A DNA stretch of 64,000 nucleotides from Clarireedia homoeocarpa (lineage: Eukaryota; Ascomycota; Leotiomycetes; Helotiales; Rutstroemiaceae). Position numbers and translations under genes: made by a program. Under the pieces are notes generated by a model, which saw nothing but the letters and a program-made list of their open reading frames with translations, had not been told where the DNA came from and did no database searches. Below, piece after piece: positions 23,851 to 35,875 of the stretch. Position 1 is the stretch's first letter. Each line of letters opens with the position of its first letter. The stretch covers positions 248,001-312,000 of the forward strand of contig LNKV01000042.1 in NCBI GenBank assembly GCA_001465935.1, given 5' to 3'.

Positions 23851-25534
23851 GGAGAGAGTTGTAATACACAATTTTATGTATGAGGTGCGAGGGAAGCAGA
23901 TAGATGTGTTAAGATATGATAATTTTTTTGTTTTCAGAGATCATGGGAATTACCAAAAATTAATCAGACAAGGCAAAGAATCGAAATCGAAATCGAATGT
24001 GTAAGATATCTTAGCGAGAAGTTATTTTCTTTTATTTTGTCTTTTAATAAATTAAGAAAAGATTTTGTCGAGTCTGGAGAGGGGTTGGGGGGGGGAAAGA
24101 GAGATGGGAGGAAGAGAGAGAGAGATAGGGGTTGTGGGATTGATAATGGCATATAAAAGCAACAAAGCACGCAAACAAGCAAGCATAGGATGGGTGGTGG
24201 GACGGAAGGACGGACGGAGGGGTGGGAGGGAGAGGGTTACATGTATGGATAGCATGGTTAGGGTATGTATGGTATGGCATGGTGTTGTAAATAGGTGTCA
24301 TATCGTGTCGTGTCGTGCCGTGAACAACAAACTTAATCTTGTCTTCTGTTTCCCTCCCCCCCCCCTCTCCATTCTTCTTCTGCTGCTGCTGCTGTCTTGT
24401 CTTCTTTTGCTGTGTGGGGGTGTGTATGTGTGTGTGGCGCTTGACTGGGTAGATAGGCACAGTATATACCGTAGAGTATGGTATGGTATGGTATGGTATT
24501 ATATAGTGAGATAGAAAAAAGAAGGTGGGGGGCCGGGGGTTGGGGGAGGGGAACGATGAATAAAAAGATGATTATGATATTATATTATATTGGATTGTAG
24601 ACCAAGTGATTTGGTTTTATTTTCTAGTTTGTGGTTTATAGATTATTTGTGATAGGTAAGGTTAGGGAGATGGGGGGGGATGGGATGGGGAGAGATAAAA
24701 AGGAACTTGGAGGAGCGAGGAAAGGAAAAGGAAAAAGGGGAGGAAAAGGGGGAGGAAGTTGATTAGATGTGGTTGATGGGATGGGATGGGATGGGAAGGG
24801 GGGGTAAATTACTTATTTACTTACTTGCGTCTTCGTCTTCGTCTTCATCTTTGTCTTTGTCTTTGTCTTCTTTTGATGGAAGGAAAGGAAAGGAAAGGAA
24901 AGGAAAGGAAAGAGATATACATACATGCATACATATAAAGTAAATAGAATAAATGGCTGACTAGAGATAGTGCCGAGTAAGATTAATAACGAGGACTGAC
25001 TGTTCAGTTCAGTTCTATTAACTTAGCAGATTATCATCGCATCTAATCTAATCTCATATCATCTCAACCCATCCCATCCCATCCCATCCCACCACATTGT
25101 ATTTACTGCCTCCAAAAGACAATAGACAGAGCAGCTAGAGAGATAGATAGATAGATATGCCAGTAGGTAGATTTTTTCATACAATAAATATACATCCGCT
25201 CCAATCCGCTCAAGATTCGAAAAACACAAACGCCAGTTCACCAAAGCCACCCTTTAGCACGTACATATCTTATAAAAACCGAGATTTTCGGTTCTTTTCA
25301 AGAACCCTTGCGAAATTTTTAATATCCCAGTCCAGCCGCCAAAAACGCAAACGCAAAGGAATGAGTTAGGAATAGAAAAGAAACACGACTGATGCCCCTT
25401 TACCCTCTCTCCTTCCTTCAAAGAATTCAAGAAAAAATACATGTCCCACAAAGCAGGACATGAGACGAGTATATCTCGCGCTACGGTCATTCATTCGACC
25501 GATCGACTGACAAAAATAGCCGAATTAAATTCCA
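23851..25534. other. Intergenic between convergent DENN and MTR4 genes
   Basis: 1.7 kb, strongly simple-sequence: G-rich plus strand (24.06-24.24, 24.52-24.80 kb), TGGTA and GGAAA arrays (24.48-24.50, 24.88-24.91 kb), CTTCGT/CTTTGT runs (24.83-24.87 kb) and ATCCC runs (25.07-25.09 kb). Open frames here are made of these repeats and are not supported as genes. Confidence 0.65.
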
Positions 25535-28500
25535 TCACAAGTACAAACTCTGTGCCGCCACGATATCCCTTCGAATCTTCTTCAGTGATTCCTCGAACTT
25601 CGCCGCCAACTCATCCGAACCCATAACCTTGCCAGCTTGCGCCATTTGTCTGAGAAGTTCTTCCAGACGACGGAAGAGTCGGATGAGAGAACCTTCGTAG
25701 ACATCTGTCATTTTGCTATTTTGGAGAGGATGTGCGTTAGTGTGTTGTTCGTTATCGAAAAGAACAATTACATAAATAAGAAGAATTTGGAGTCGTGAAA
25801 AGGAGTTCAGTAAATAAGAAATAAAAGAAGAAAAAAAGACTTACCAAATCTCGGAGAAGCTCTTTCCCTGCGCCCAAACATGCACCACCTCCATAAGCTG
25901 CCACTTAAAGCTCTGCACATACTCCTCCTCATTCATCTTCAACTTACTCTCCGCGCTAACCTTGGCGATAATCCGAGCCTGTGCTTGGATTTCCCTAAAT
26001 TTAGCGGCAAGCTCTTCCTTGAGCGGCGGCTGCTTGCTCTTCTCCTCAAAAATGAAACAAGATAGAACTGCAGCGCACATTTCAGGCGTGAGATCGTTAA
26101 AGTAACCGTTGAAGAGGAGTTCGGACAAGAGAAGTTCGTGACCGTCGCCGGTGGAGATTTCGCATGCGACACGGGCTTTCAGTTGTACGACTTCTTGTTC
26201 ATTGATGAATCCGAGACGACGGAGGACTCGTTTGCGGGATTTGAGTTCGTCGAGTTGCATTATGCTGAGGGCGGTGGTGATGGCTTTTCGCGTTTCTTTA
26301 ATTCGGCGTGCGAGTGCTACTTTACTAGCGTATTGGTTATAAAGATCTGGTAGACGGGGGGAGTTGTGGAGAGGGTTGGATAATAAGCGGGATTCGAGGA
26401 CTTCGATTTTGCGGAGGAGCTTCTTGAAGGAGTCGTCTATGATGCCCATGTTTTCTATTGGATCAAGTATGGCGATACCATCTGGGAAGCGACGCTTGAC
26501 TTCATCGAGCGATTTGCGAACTGTATTTCGCTGGTCACTTGGATGGAGATCTTTAGGTAAGAAGATACGGACGTGGCCAATAGCTTCGATGCATGATAGT
26601 AATACCGGCACAACCTCCATCTTGCCTTTATCACCCTCCCCTGGTGGTTTGATGCCTAGTGGTAGATCGTTTTGTGCTTGTGTACCAAGCGTACTGTCGG
26701 ATGAAACCAACAGCAATACGTCAAGTACATATGATTGCTGAGGGGGATATTCTTCTTCGGTTTGACCTTTGCCTGGTCTGCGAGGTGTAAACTTCACGAC
26801 TGCTCCCCACCCGAAATCAAGATCCTGATACTTGATATGTACCACTCGTCCTGGTTGCATGAATTGCAAACAATAGTTGGGGTGGTTGATGACATCTCGC
26901 ATATCCTTGGTGTATGAAGTAAGTTGCTGTCGGAGTTCGTAGTATTCTTTAATCGTGGCTTCATCGGTGATCTGGAGGTTATCTCGCTCGAATTGTAGCT
27001 CTTGAAGCTCTTTCTCCAACACTATCACATTTGACGTATTTTGAAATTGATAGAAGCAGTGCTCCAACATAAACTCGGGAGAAATCCCTTCCAATCGCAT
27101 CAAGTTGAGAATCATGTTATAACCAAGATAGAAGGCCGAATTAAGCTTGTCCTGTTCTCCTCGGACGATGGTCTTGGCGTTTTCTGGTTCCATTTTGGAA
27201 TTGATCATCATAATGACAATACCTCTGTCATCAAGACCACGACGACCGGCACGACCAGACATTTGAATGAACTCAGAGGGTGTGAGATATCGCATCTTAT
27301 CACCATCAAATTTCTCAACGCTTGTGAATACCACAGTCTTTGCAGGCATGTTCAAACCGATGGAGAAGGTTTCAGTAGCAAACAGAACCTTGATCAAGTT
27401 CTCCTGGAACAGAATTTCGATAGTTTCTTTCAAGATGGGTAAAAGTCCCGAGTGATGAACACCAATACCTCGTCGAAGAAGAGGTAGGATATGCTGAATT
27501 TGAGGAAGTGTCTTGTCCTCTTCGGAAAGAGACTCAATGGCACTCTCGAAGACCTTCGTAACCATGTCTTTTTCCGACTGGTCGTTGAATGCCATAGAAC
27601 TCATCTGTAATGCATATGCTTCGCAGTCTCGTTTGCTAAAACTGAAGACAATAACAGGATTGTAATGCTTCAGCATGATCATTCTTACAATCTTGTAGAT
27701 ATCTGAACCCTCCTTGTTACTCCCTTTGTTGGTCTTCTTGTCCTTTCCGCGTCCTTTGCGCTTAGCATCGATATCTGCTGGATCGGATCCTTTCTTTTCC
27801 TCTATCGATGTCATAGCTTTCTGGAAATTATCCTCCCTGAAGTTCCCCTTCTCATCCACAATCAGATGTATACCATCTGCACCGGCAGGGAAGAAGTAGT
27901 GCTGAAGTGGCGTCGGTCGGAAATCTGTGTAGACGATATGGCATGGTTGATTATGGGTTTTCGTGATCCATTCGGCGAATTGCATAGAGTTGGGGATGGT
28001 GGCGGACAAAAAGACATATCTGACCTTGTCTGGCAGAAGAATGATGGTTTCTTCCCAGACCACACCTCTCGACTTATCTCTCATGTAATGGACTTCATCA
28101 AAAATAACCCAGGCCACTTCGCGCATAATCTCCGAACCGCGATATAACATGGACCTCAAAATCTCCGTTGTCATAACCAGACATGTCGCAGTGGGGTTAA
28201 TTGTAACATCTCCAGTCATAAGACCAACATCTCCAAACTCTGCATTAAACTCTCGGTATTTCTGATTACTCAAAGCTTTGATTGGACTGGTGTAGATGAC
28301 TCTTTGGTTGTTCCTCAAACTCTGCGCAATAGCATATTCTGCCACAACAGTTTTACCTGCACTGGTATGCGCCGACACCAGCACACTCTCTCCTCGTTCA
28401 ATTGATGCAATAGAGACTTTTTGGAAGGGATCTAACTCGAAGGGCCAGGTTCTAGCTGGTGTCTCGGGCGACTTGTGCTGTGAAATTGGAACATAATCGT

Positions 28501-28951
28501 AGTCGGGAGGAAGTGACACTTGATGTTGTATGTTGTGTTGAAGTACCAAAGCTGCATCATCCTTACTCCCCTGTAGGCCAGCTGATGCTGCAAGTTCTCG
28601 CGATTGTGCTGTCTCGAAGGCATCTGTAACCACGGGCTCGGCTTCAGCTTCTTTTCGGCGTCGCTTGGTATCTTGCTTCTCTTCAATCTCTTCATTATCT
28701 TCCTCCTCAATATTTGCTTCTATCACCGGTTCTTCTCCATCACCCATCTCTACATCGCCAGCCAGCACATCTTGTGTATCTTCCGCATCTTCTGCATCTC
28801 CTGCATCAGCCGCATCAGAAACCGCTTTCACATCGCCATTTGCCTTTCTCTTCTTGCTTCGGTCCTTCTTATCCTTCTTCGCTTTTTTGGACTTGATGGA
28901 GGCAGGCGCTCCTTGAGCTTTATCGTCGTCGAACACATCAAACAAATCCAT
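25535..28951 (-). CDS. mtr4: ATP-dependent RNA helicase Mtr4 (exosome cofactor)
   Basis: Exons complement(25845-28951) and complement(25535-25715) encode 1,095 residues. Mtr4 unwinds RNA for the nuclear exosome, alone and in the TRAMP complex, in rRNA processing and nuclear RNA decay. An acidic/lysine-rich N-terminus precedes the Ski2-like helicase core: motif [34 protein letters not shown], the DEVH box ([11 protein letters not shown]), [28 protein letters not shown] and motif [17 protein letters not shown]. The arch/KOW segment ([22 protein letters not shown]) distinguishes it from DEAD helicases. The small last exon adds the conserved end [20 protein letters not shown]...ASLYL-like, ending AAQSLYL. 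The 129-nt intron joins [12 protein letters not shown]. An ATG six codons upstream (28969) is an alternative start; MDLFDVF matches relatives better. Its promoter is shared with the divergent COX subunit. Confidence 0.97.
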
Positions 28952-29327
28952 GTTGACCGGTTTCGGCAATCTTCATTAAATTTGTGGAGGGCAAGAAATT
29001 CTTGAGCTTTGGCAATGCTTGAAAGTCAAAGACTTAAAGATCGAAATCGGACCCTTGAAAACAAAGATACTTCCCAATTTTTTTTATTTTTATCGCAAGC
29101 TTCCGTTCTGCGAGATAAAAAGGCCCCGTATTGCCCGTATTGCCGTTATTGCGGCCTAAGGCTAATATACTCCATCAGTCCACCCCTCCCACATTGTTCC
29201 TCCAACGCTTGTTACAACCGAGATCATCAAACTGAACGTTTTCTCTCAAACAAGCAGAAATCCAATCATTCAAGGTACTTACCCACCGGCGCATGTACAG
29301 ACTACCTGAAGCTAACTTATGGCAAAG
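28952..29327. promoter_or_regulatory. Divergent promoter MTR4 / COX subunit
   Basis: The 376 bp between two start codons on opposite strands must hold both promoters. A CCAAT pentamer lies near 29262 (ATCCAATCATT), a site type bound by the fungal CCAAT-binding complex. Importance is inferred. Confidence 0.45.
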
Positions 29328-29614
29328 ATGTTATCTAGAGCAGCAGTCCGCGCATCCTCTACCACCTCAATGGTCGCCCGCCGTGGCTTCCACTCTACCC
29401 GTGCTCAATTGTCATCTCCATACCATTACCCTGAAGGACCGCGAAGCAACATCCCCTTTAACCCATTGACAAAGTGGTTCGCCCTCAGATACTGGACATT
29501 CATGGCTGTAGGATTCGGTAAGTTTGAGCAGAGTGTGTTGTGGTGGCAGACACTGATATGGTCATAGGTGCTCCATTCGGTATTGCAGTTTGGCAAACAT
29601 ACAAGAACCAGTAA
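29328..29614 (+). CDS. cox8: Cytochrome c oxidase subunit VIIc-type (yeast Cox8 family)
   Basis: Exons 29328-29517 and 29568-29614 encode 78 residues, the normal size. The protein is a small nuclear-encoded subunit of mitochondrial complex IV. The first ~30 residues (MLSRAAVRASSTTSMVARRGFHSTRA) are basic, Ser/Ala-rich and lack acids, a typical mitochondrial presequence with an RRGFHST-like cleavage region. The mature part SPYHYPEGPRSNIPFNPLTKW followed by a single hydrophobic helix (FALRYWTFMAVGFGAPFGIAVW) fits the family. The 50-nt intron splits a Gly codon within the membrane helix. An ATG three codons upstream (29319) is also possible. It is transcribed away from MTR4. Confidence 0.92.
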
Positions 29615-29962
29615 ACACGCAGGCTGGCGTGTTTTATTGGAGGAAGGCAGAGGAAGTGGTGGATGCATTGTGAATATAAAACTAGAAACTGTGCGAGCTG
29701 CAGGCTCTACAATAGAACATTCTGACGACGAACGTTCATTTATATATTATGATTGTGTGATGTGATAAGCCTATGCCGGCATTCATCTCAGTCGTGCACT
29801 GTGTGGAAAAGCGGCTATATGTCTGAAGATGATCACGAACGGATACTAAGGTGTCTCTTTATGAATCGTCTCCCCTTCTGCTCTGGATCGTACGCCTTTC
29901 TCGATCATGGACTGCGGTGCGTCATTCTTTCTGATAGTTCGTTACTCCATGTATCCTACAGA
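29615..29962. other. Intergenic between convergent genes
   Basis: 348 bp of 3' flanks for the COX subunit (+) and MED18 (-). Nothing else seen. Confidence 0.6.
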
Positions 29963-30894
29963 TCACGACGCCACTTTGACTTTGGTATCGAAAGTGTGCC
30001 TATCTGCAGCCTTCAGAGCGAAGCAGCCCTTGAAATCTTCTTTGGCAGTCATTAATTCCTCCATGCCGCGCTTCATAAGATCCGGATCATTGCCATTGGC
30101 AACTTCCACACTGGCAATTAGAATCCACTTGTCCGCAGCATCGAACGGCTCCAAGGATTCAAAGGGTGGTAATTTGCTGTTAATCTTAGGGCGAGAATTA
30201 CTATCAACTTCTTGAAACTCTGGAGGGATTTCAAGGAAACGGTTCAATGTAAAAACCACGTTATTGTGCACTAATTGATAGCATTCTTGGATAACCTCGC
30301 GTGTGAATCTGGGTCATGTTTAAGTAAGAGTGCCTCTAAATGGTCAAGGAACATACATACCTCTGTCCACTGGCTTGTAACACTTTGCACAGTAACTTCT
30401 CGTCTGCAATCGTTATAACTGACCGGCTGTTGACGATGGTAGCGTTGGATGGATCCGGAAGATCATTCCATCGTAAAGTGCCAGGAACATCATCTAGTGG
30501 ACATGAACCTCTAGATGGCCGTTAGTCATGGACAGCGGAAAAGGATTCGCGGACCCCATCACGGGACATGCACTTACACGTTACCCTCCTCTCCTTCTGT
30601 CTCTTGTTTCGGCAGACCAAATTGACTTCTCTCCACATCATATATCAGAGTAAGAATATAAGATTGTCGAACCAATTGATCATTGAGAAACTTCCATAGT
30701 GGTAACTTATTGGGTGGTTGCTGCTTCACGAAAGAAGCGTCCAAGCCTTTCACCGTACGACTTCGAGGGCCTTCGAATATCAGGCGTCGACGAATGAGCT
30801 CTTGCGGAATCATTCCACAATAGCCTTGCAGAATACGCACGGCGCGAGAGACATCTTCACTTTCCACGGTGGCTGAAAGGAAGATCTCATGCAT
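29963..30894 (-). CDS. med18: Mediator of RNA polymerase II transcription subunit 18
   Basis: Exons complement(30578-30894), complement(30361-30510) and complement(29963-30308) encode 270 residues. Med18 (yeast Srb5) sits in the Mediator head and contacts RNA polymerase II. The start MHEIFLSATVESEDVSRAVRILQGYCGM matches the family's N-terminal strand-helix; the middle contains PLWKFLNDQLVRQSYILTLIYDVER. The end carries FTREVIQECYQLVHNNVVFTLNRFL and a conserved-looking ADKWILIASVEVANGNDPDLMKRGMEEL, where relatives have '...W.L.a...v.d..D.elm..g..eL...K.el'. Introns of 67 and 52 nt join in frame (GNV|GS and QR|FTREV). The family assignment rests on these patterns and length. Confidence 0.88.
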
Positions 30895-32271
30895 GGTGGA
30901 TTCGCAGTGTGGGGGGAGGGGATAGATGTGGGAGAGTCCGAAAAGCGGAGGAAGGCAAGCTCTGTCGTGGCCCCCTTGGGTATTTCCTTTCCGATGATGG
31001 TTCTTTTTGATTGATTGATATTCGCGAATGTGAGTGTTAGAACTAGAGATATGCGTTGGGCTGGACTGGACTGGGACTGGATTGGGCTGGATTGGGCTAC
31101 TACTCGTAGCGAATAGGGAGTTTTCTTCAACGCTCTGTACTCTGTACGGAACACTTTCGGATTTCTGCTGCTACAGTAAGGATGCGTGGGATGCCACGGA
31201 TGCTTTTCCCCGGATTTCTTGACAAGGTTAACAAAGACCAGGTTGTGAGGCTGAAGCGCTTTTACTGCAAGCATTTCCCATAATTCGAATTCTCCAACGA
31301 ATCATGTCAATCGCGACTCCATCCTGGTGATCCATGGCGAAAAGGCTTTCCGTTTGCCACGGTGTTGGCGGCCAAACGGGTTTGCTTGTGAAGACCTACC
31401 AAGTACCTCCACCATCAAAATCGACCACCAACCAACCGGACATGGCCGTTTGAGAGCTTGGAGCAGACAAGAGCCATAGGCGCGCATGAACATATGAACA
31501 TATGGAGTCGATTTAGTTGTGCCATTTGCAGTCTTTCTTCTTCTTGCAAGTGAGTACAGTAGACTACAGACTACAGTAGCATCCTCTTCCTATCACGCCA
31601 TTCACCCATGACCTGGGCCAAGGTGCGATTGGTAGAACTGAGAGCGATAAGAAATGGGTTGATAATTGATAGACACGGTAGACACGGTAGACAGCGCAGC
31701 CAAGGCCACAATATCGTCCGAGTTTTGCTAAGATCTTACGAGGTCCTGTCGGCAGTACTGTACAGAGGTCGGACTTTCCCTCCAAAGACCAGCCCCGCAC
31801 CGGCGGCGACCTCTGTATAAGAATTCCTCTGTATAAGAATTCCTCTTCTCCTTCTTTTCTTCCACAATCCAAACACGCAAGAATTCGACTGCCATTGTCT
31901 GCTGTTGTCTGCCATTGTCTGCTTATCCCCCACTCGAGATCAGCTCATTGTGTAAAATCTCCTACTTCTGCCGCGTCGGTCCTGCATCCCCCACCCTCAA
32001 TCACACCTTTCGCTAGATTCCTAGCGTATCAAAACGTCCAAAGACCCGATCTTACACTATCCACTGTACCCCATCCACCACGAAACATTTATTTTGCAGC
32101 TTCCCCTCGGACTCCGATTGTTACTTCTTACACTTCTCACTCATCCGACAATCATCAGCTCGCTCAACAGAGGCAGACGCCATTGAACTTCTTCTTGGTC
32201 GCATTCACAAGTTCTTACAACCGTCTCTTTCGTTTGTAACTACTTCAAGCCAGCCCATTTTATCTTTCAAC
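30895..32271. other. Divergent intergenic region MED18 / KGD4
   Basis: 1.38 kb between start codons on opposite strands. An overlapping 154-codon minus frame (30810-31274) is a shadow. It holds a GGACTGGATTGG-like repeat (about 31060-31095), a TGTCTGC(T/C)(G/A)TTG repeat (about 31893-31922), a doubled AGAATTCCTCTGTAT (about 31819-31848) and CT-rich leader sequence before KGD4. Confidence 0.55.
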
Positions 32272-32764
32272 ATGTTTGCGACCAAAGTTCTTCGTCAAGC
32301 CTCTGCAGCAGCTGCAGCAGCTGCCCACCATGAACGTACTCCAATGATCAGGTTCTTGGGCAAGCGATCAATCCCATGTATGTTCTACCTGCTACATAGA
32401 GCTATTGTTGAAGCCCTCCCCCCCGCTGACATTGTGCATCATAGCTTCCGTTGACCACTCCCCTCACGCCCACCCAGCATCCCCAACCCACGAACTTCCA
32501 AAGGGTTTTGCTGAGGCTCAACAATCATCCTCCAAATCCTTCTCAGCCTACAGACAAAAAGCTCAACAACATGGTCCTCTCAGTCGAAGTGCCAGCAAAG
32601 ATGGTTCTATTGGCTCCCTCCCTGGAAAGGCTTTGGGACCCGTTGAGCCTGTCAAGGGCCAATTCTGGGACCGCAATGAACTACCTCCCCGCTTCCACCG
32701 CACTCGCATTGATCTCGCTGAAATTGATGCTATCGAGACTGGCGGTGCTACATTGGTCTGCTGA
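32272..32764 (+). CDS. kgd4: Alpha-ketoglutarate dehydrogenase subunit 4 (Kgd4/Ymr31), mitochondrial
   Basis: Exons 32272-32377 and 32445-32764 encode 141 residues. Kgd4 recruits the E3 (lipoamide dehydrogenase) component to the mitochondrial 2-oxoglutarate dehydrogenase complex; it was earlier annotated as ribosomal protein YMR-31. The N-terminus is an Ala-rich presequence (MFATKVLRQASAAAAAAAHH), followed by the conserved MIRFLGKR. A disordered middle leads to the C-terminal FWDRNELPPRFHRTRIDLAEIDAIETGGAT, matching the family's 'E..elP.RfR...i...E...I.sGGA' ending. The 67-nt intron (GTATGT...ATAG) joins SIP|SSVDH in frame. The assignment is by short motifs, so moderately sure. Confidence 0.8.
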
Positions 32765-33479
32765 ATCTGAATTTTTTTTACGGACGATCATGTACTATTA
32801 TGCTATCGGATAGAGGATATACCCAACGAAAACAACGGCAGTATGAGGATTTAGTGAAGAGGGCAACAAGTGAATGATGGAATGGGATATGAATTTGGAT
32901 CAGTCGTTAGACCATACTTGTAGGATTCATGGTGGGAAAAGGATTTGACTCGGAAAAGTGCTTTCATCTGGAAAAGTACTTATCTGGAGTCTTCGCGAAT
33001 TCAACTCGCTTGGAACTTTGCTTTTGGCTTATTTCGATCTTTACCTTGGAGTTTATGGACGTTGGGATCTTTTATAGTAGGGCTATGGACAGTGAGAAGA
33101 TCAGAATCAGAATAAAAATTAGAAAATTAAATAATATTCAACTACAGTATACATGACGATGTTTCGAATAATTGTGAAATCTGCAAAATATGAGGATATG
33201 TTGCTAAATGGCAGAATAAACCCAAACTCGTCAACCCCTCATCACAAGCTAAGACCAGTTCATGCATGTAAACATTGACCTTTAACGTCGTCGCTAAGGA
33301 TTATTACGCAGACCTTTGTAAACTTCAGACGGATCTAGGCTCGCTAATTGGCTGCTGGCGAGACGTACATACATACATCCGCGTGCACCACCAACGACAT
33401 CTATCCTAACCCTGGAGCTCACCTCTCACAACCAAATAATGTGAATACGAAAAAACCAACACTCAATCCCGTCATAGAA
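32765..33479. other. Intergenic
   Basis: 715 bp between KGD4 and the RUS gene. No gene seen; the right end is the promoter of the RUS gene. An in-frame ATG at 33348 would lengthen that protein by 44 residues. Confidence 0.55.
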
Positions 33480-35562
33480 ATGGCATCTTCGCAATCGCAG
33501 AAACCTCTGGGGACTTCTCCTTCCCATTCAATTGAAATCCAAGAACGCGATCAATCTAATACTCTGGTCGCTACTTATATCGCTACAAGTAGTGGTGATG
33601 GTGACGGTCATGGAAAAGGCACGAGAGTTGATGTTGATGTATGTTGTGTTCCTGTTTTATTTTTATTTTTCTTCTTCTTCTTCTTCTTCTTCTTCTTCTT
33701 CTTCCGAACCCATAGAACGAATGGTGTATCGATACCAATCGACTGTACTAATAGCGATCCAGATACCCCAGAACTCAAATAGTTATGCAAAGAGCATCTT
33801 GGCAGCGTTTCTGCCCGCGGGGTATCCGAATAGTGTTACGAGGGATTATCTTGAGTGAGTGGTTGCGTGACTTGGAAGAGGATGTGGATTGGGGTCATGA
33901 GGCTAATTGGTTGAGGGTGGTAGATATCAGGTTTATGTGAGGATTTATCTTTTTTCAGTTTGAGGGAGGGATGAGTGATGGGTGGTGGAATAGGCGCTGA
34001 TGATGCTGTGCGGATAGGATTCTCTGCAGGCTTTTTCGAGCTCCATTGCGGGGTTGCTGTCGTCGAGGGCGGTGCTTGAAGGTAAGGTGTTTTGGGATGA
34101 AGTTTTTACAGCTTTCTTGAGCATGGATTACTTACTCGTCTATCCTGTTGTTGAGTTCTGATGATTAACGCATAAGGTTGTTACATTCTGTGTCGATATA
34201 TCCAGTGATATAAAGCCAGACTCAATAGAAATTCCCAACTCCCTTCCCCTCCCCTCCCCCACGACTGTTACCTTCAAACCAACCTAATCCACCCCTACCA
34301 GGCATCGGTGTAGGCGACTCTCACGCCTCCCCCACCGCCGCGCTCCTCCTCTCCGTGCTCCAAGAATCCATGGGCCGCATCGCCACCATCATCTTCGCAC
34401 ACCGTCTCGGCACCGCTCTCGAACCCGAATGCAAAATGTACCGTCTCGCAGCCGACGTCTTCAACGACGCCGCCATGATTCTCGACTGTCTATCCCCCGC
34501 CCTCCCCAAACCTTCGCGCGTCGTCCTGCTTAGTTTTTCCAGCGTGTTACGAGCACTATGTGGTGTCGCGGCAGGAAGCTCCAAGGCGAGTTTGAGCGCG
34601 CATTTTGCAACGCAGGGGAATTTGGGGGAGTTGAACGCTGTGAGTGGGGGTTTCTTATCCCTTTAGTTTCCTATACATCTCTACACCAAGAGAGGAGAAA
34701 AGAAAATATATTAATGGTTGATTATCCGATGTAAAAGAAAGATTCCAGTCAAGAAACCATCATCTCCCTCCTCGGCATGCTAGCCGGAAGTCTCATCGTC
34801 TTCATCATCTCCTCGCAATGGGCCACTTGGAGCGCCATGATCGCACTCCTGGCCATTCATCTCGGGACGAATTATCTGGCTGTGAGAGCAGTTAGCATGA
34901 GGACTATTAATCGTCAGCGCGCGAATCTGATTATCTCGCACGCGCTGGATCAATTGTTGAATAACCAGGACACGGACACGGACGCGGATATAAATAATAC
35001 TAACAAGAACAAACAACTCCGCATCCTCACCCCAGAAGAAGTTTCCCTTCAAGAACGCATCTTCGAACGAGATGGCGTGCTACGCTGGAGAGGCGGCCCG
35101 CCACTAGGTTGGTGTAGGATCGGCGTCCCGCTGAGAGAAATCCTCTCGTGTCTTGCGCATCCTACTAAATCCGGGACATATAAAAGTAATCCTGTCGCAG
35201 ACTCGCATCCCATTACCATTACCCTGGAGCAGCTATTAGCTGTGTATAAAGCACAGGGATACATCATGTGGTATGATCGAGCACGAAAAACATGTCTAGT
35301 GGTTTTGAAGGAGGGAACGCATAGTATTATACAGTTGGATGCGTGGATGCATGCGTTGTTGTTTGTTAAAGATGTTCAGGGTGCAGTGAGGGAGTTGGGA
35401 GATGATGTGGCGGTGTTGAGGAGGGTGGAGGGGACGCTGGAGAGTGCTGTGAGGGGCAGGAGGGATGGGGGGTTTTATGGAGCGTTGGAGGAGGCGGGGT
35501 GGGATTTGGAGGTTGGGGCGATGGAGACGAGGTCTGGGACTAGGATTCGTGTTGGAGGGTAG
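33480..35562 (+). CDS. RUS (root UVB sensitive, DUF647) family membrane protein
   Basis: Six exons encode 493 residues: 33480-33638, 33772-33854, 33924-33936, 34018-34081, 34302-34639 and 34738-35562. The family is conserved from fungi to plants (RUS1-6) and animals (C16orf58/RUSF1); its molecular role is poorly known. Conserved blocks in order: FLPAGYPNSVTRDYL, then EYQVYDSLQAFSSSIAGLLSSRAVLEGIGVGD (formed only when the 13-nt exon is used), ASPTAALLLSVLQESMGRIATIIFAHRLGTALEPECKMYRLAADVFNDAAMILD, then RALCGVAAGSSKASLSAHFA and GNLGELNAKDSSQETIISLLGMLAG. A hydrophobic pair (LLGMLAGSLIVFIISSQWATWSAMIALLAIHLGTNYLAV) suggests membrane helices. The C-terminal region is a RUS C-terminal-like domain. 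The first intron contains a long CTT tract. Splicing was deduced from family conservation and branch sites. Confidence 0.88.
33670..33704 (+). repeat. (CTT)n microsatellite inside the first RUS intron
   Basis: About eleven CTT units within intron 33639-33771, upstream of a clear TACTAAT branch site. It probably acts as an expanded polypyrimidine tract. Confidence 0.9.
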
Positions 35563-35875
35563 GGTGGTTGTGTGTGTATGTATGATAGGTTTGGTAGGAC
35601 GTGGTGGGGTCTGGTATTTGGAGGAGTATAGTCGAACGACTGGTTACCTTATTCTATATCCATTGGCATATATTCATCATCTAAACTTACATACATACAG
35701 GTACAGCTCAACCAGAGCATAAAGAGAAGAGATTGGTTGATGACCACCAAACACCACCATGATTTTCTTACAAAAGCCGCCCAATATCCATCCCAACACC
35801 TCATCAACTCCCATAAAATGCACAAACAATACCCCCTCCCCATATCCCTTTATCTAAATACCTTCTAAATTCCAT
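35563..35875. other. Intergenic between convergent genes
   Basis: 313 bp of 3' flanks for the RUS gene (+) and heme lyase (-). No other feature seen. Confidence 0.6.

Noticed and set aside
24044..24514. Overlapping 138- and 149-codon frames on both strands
   Set aside because: Both translate G-rich/C-rich and microsatellite sequence.
30810..31274. 154-codon minus frame overlapping the MED18 start
   Set aside because: It overlaps MED18 in another frame and shows no conserved motif.
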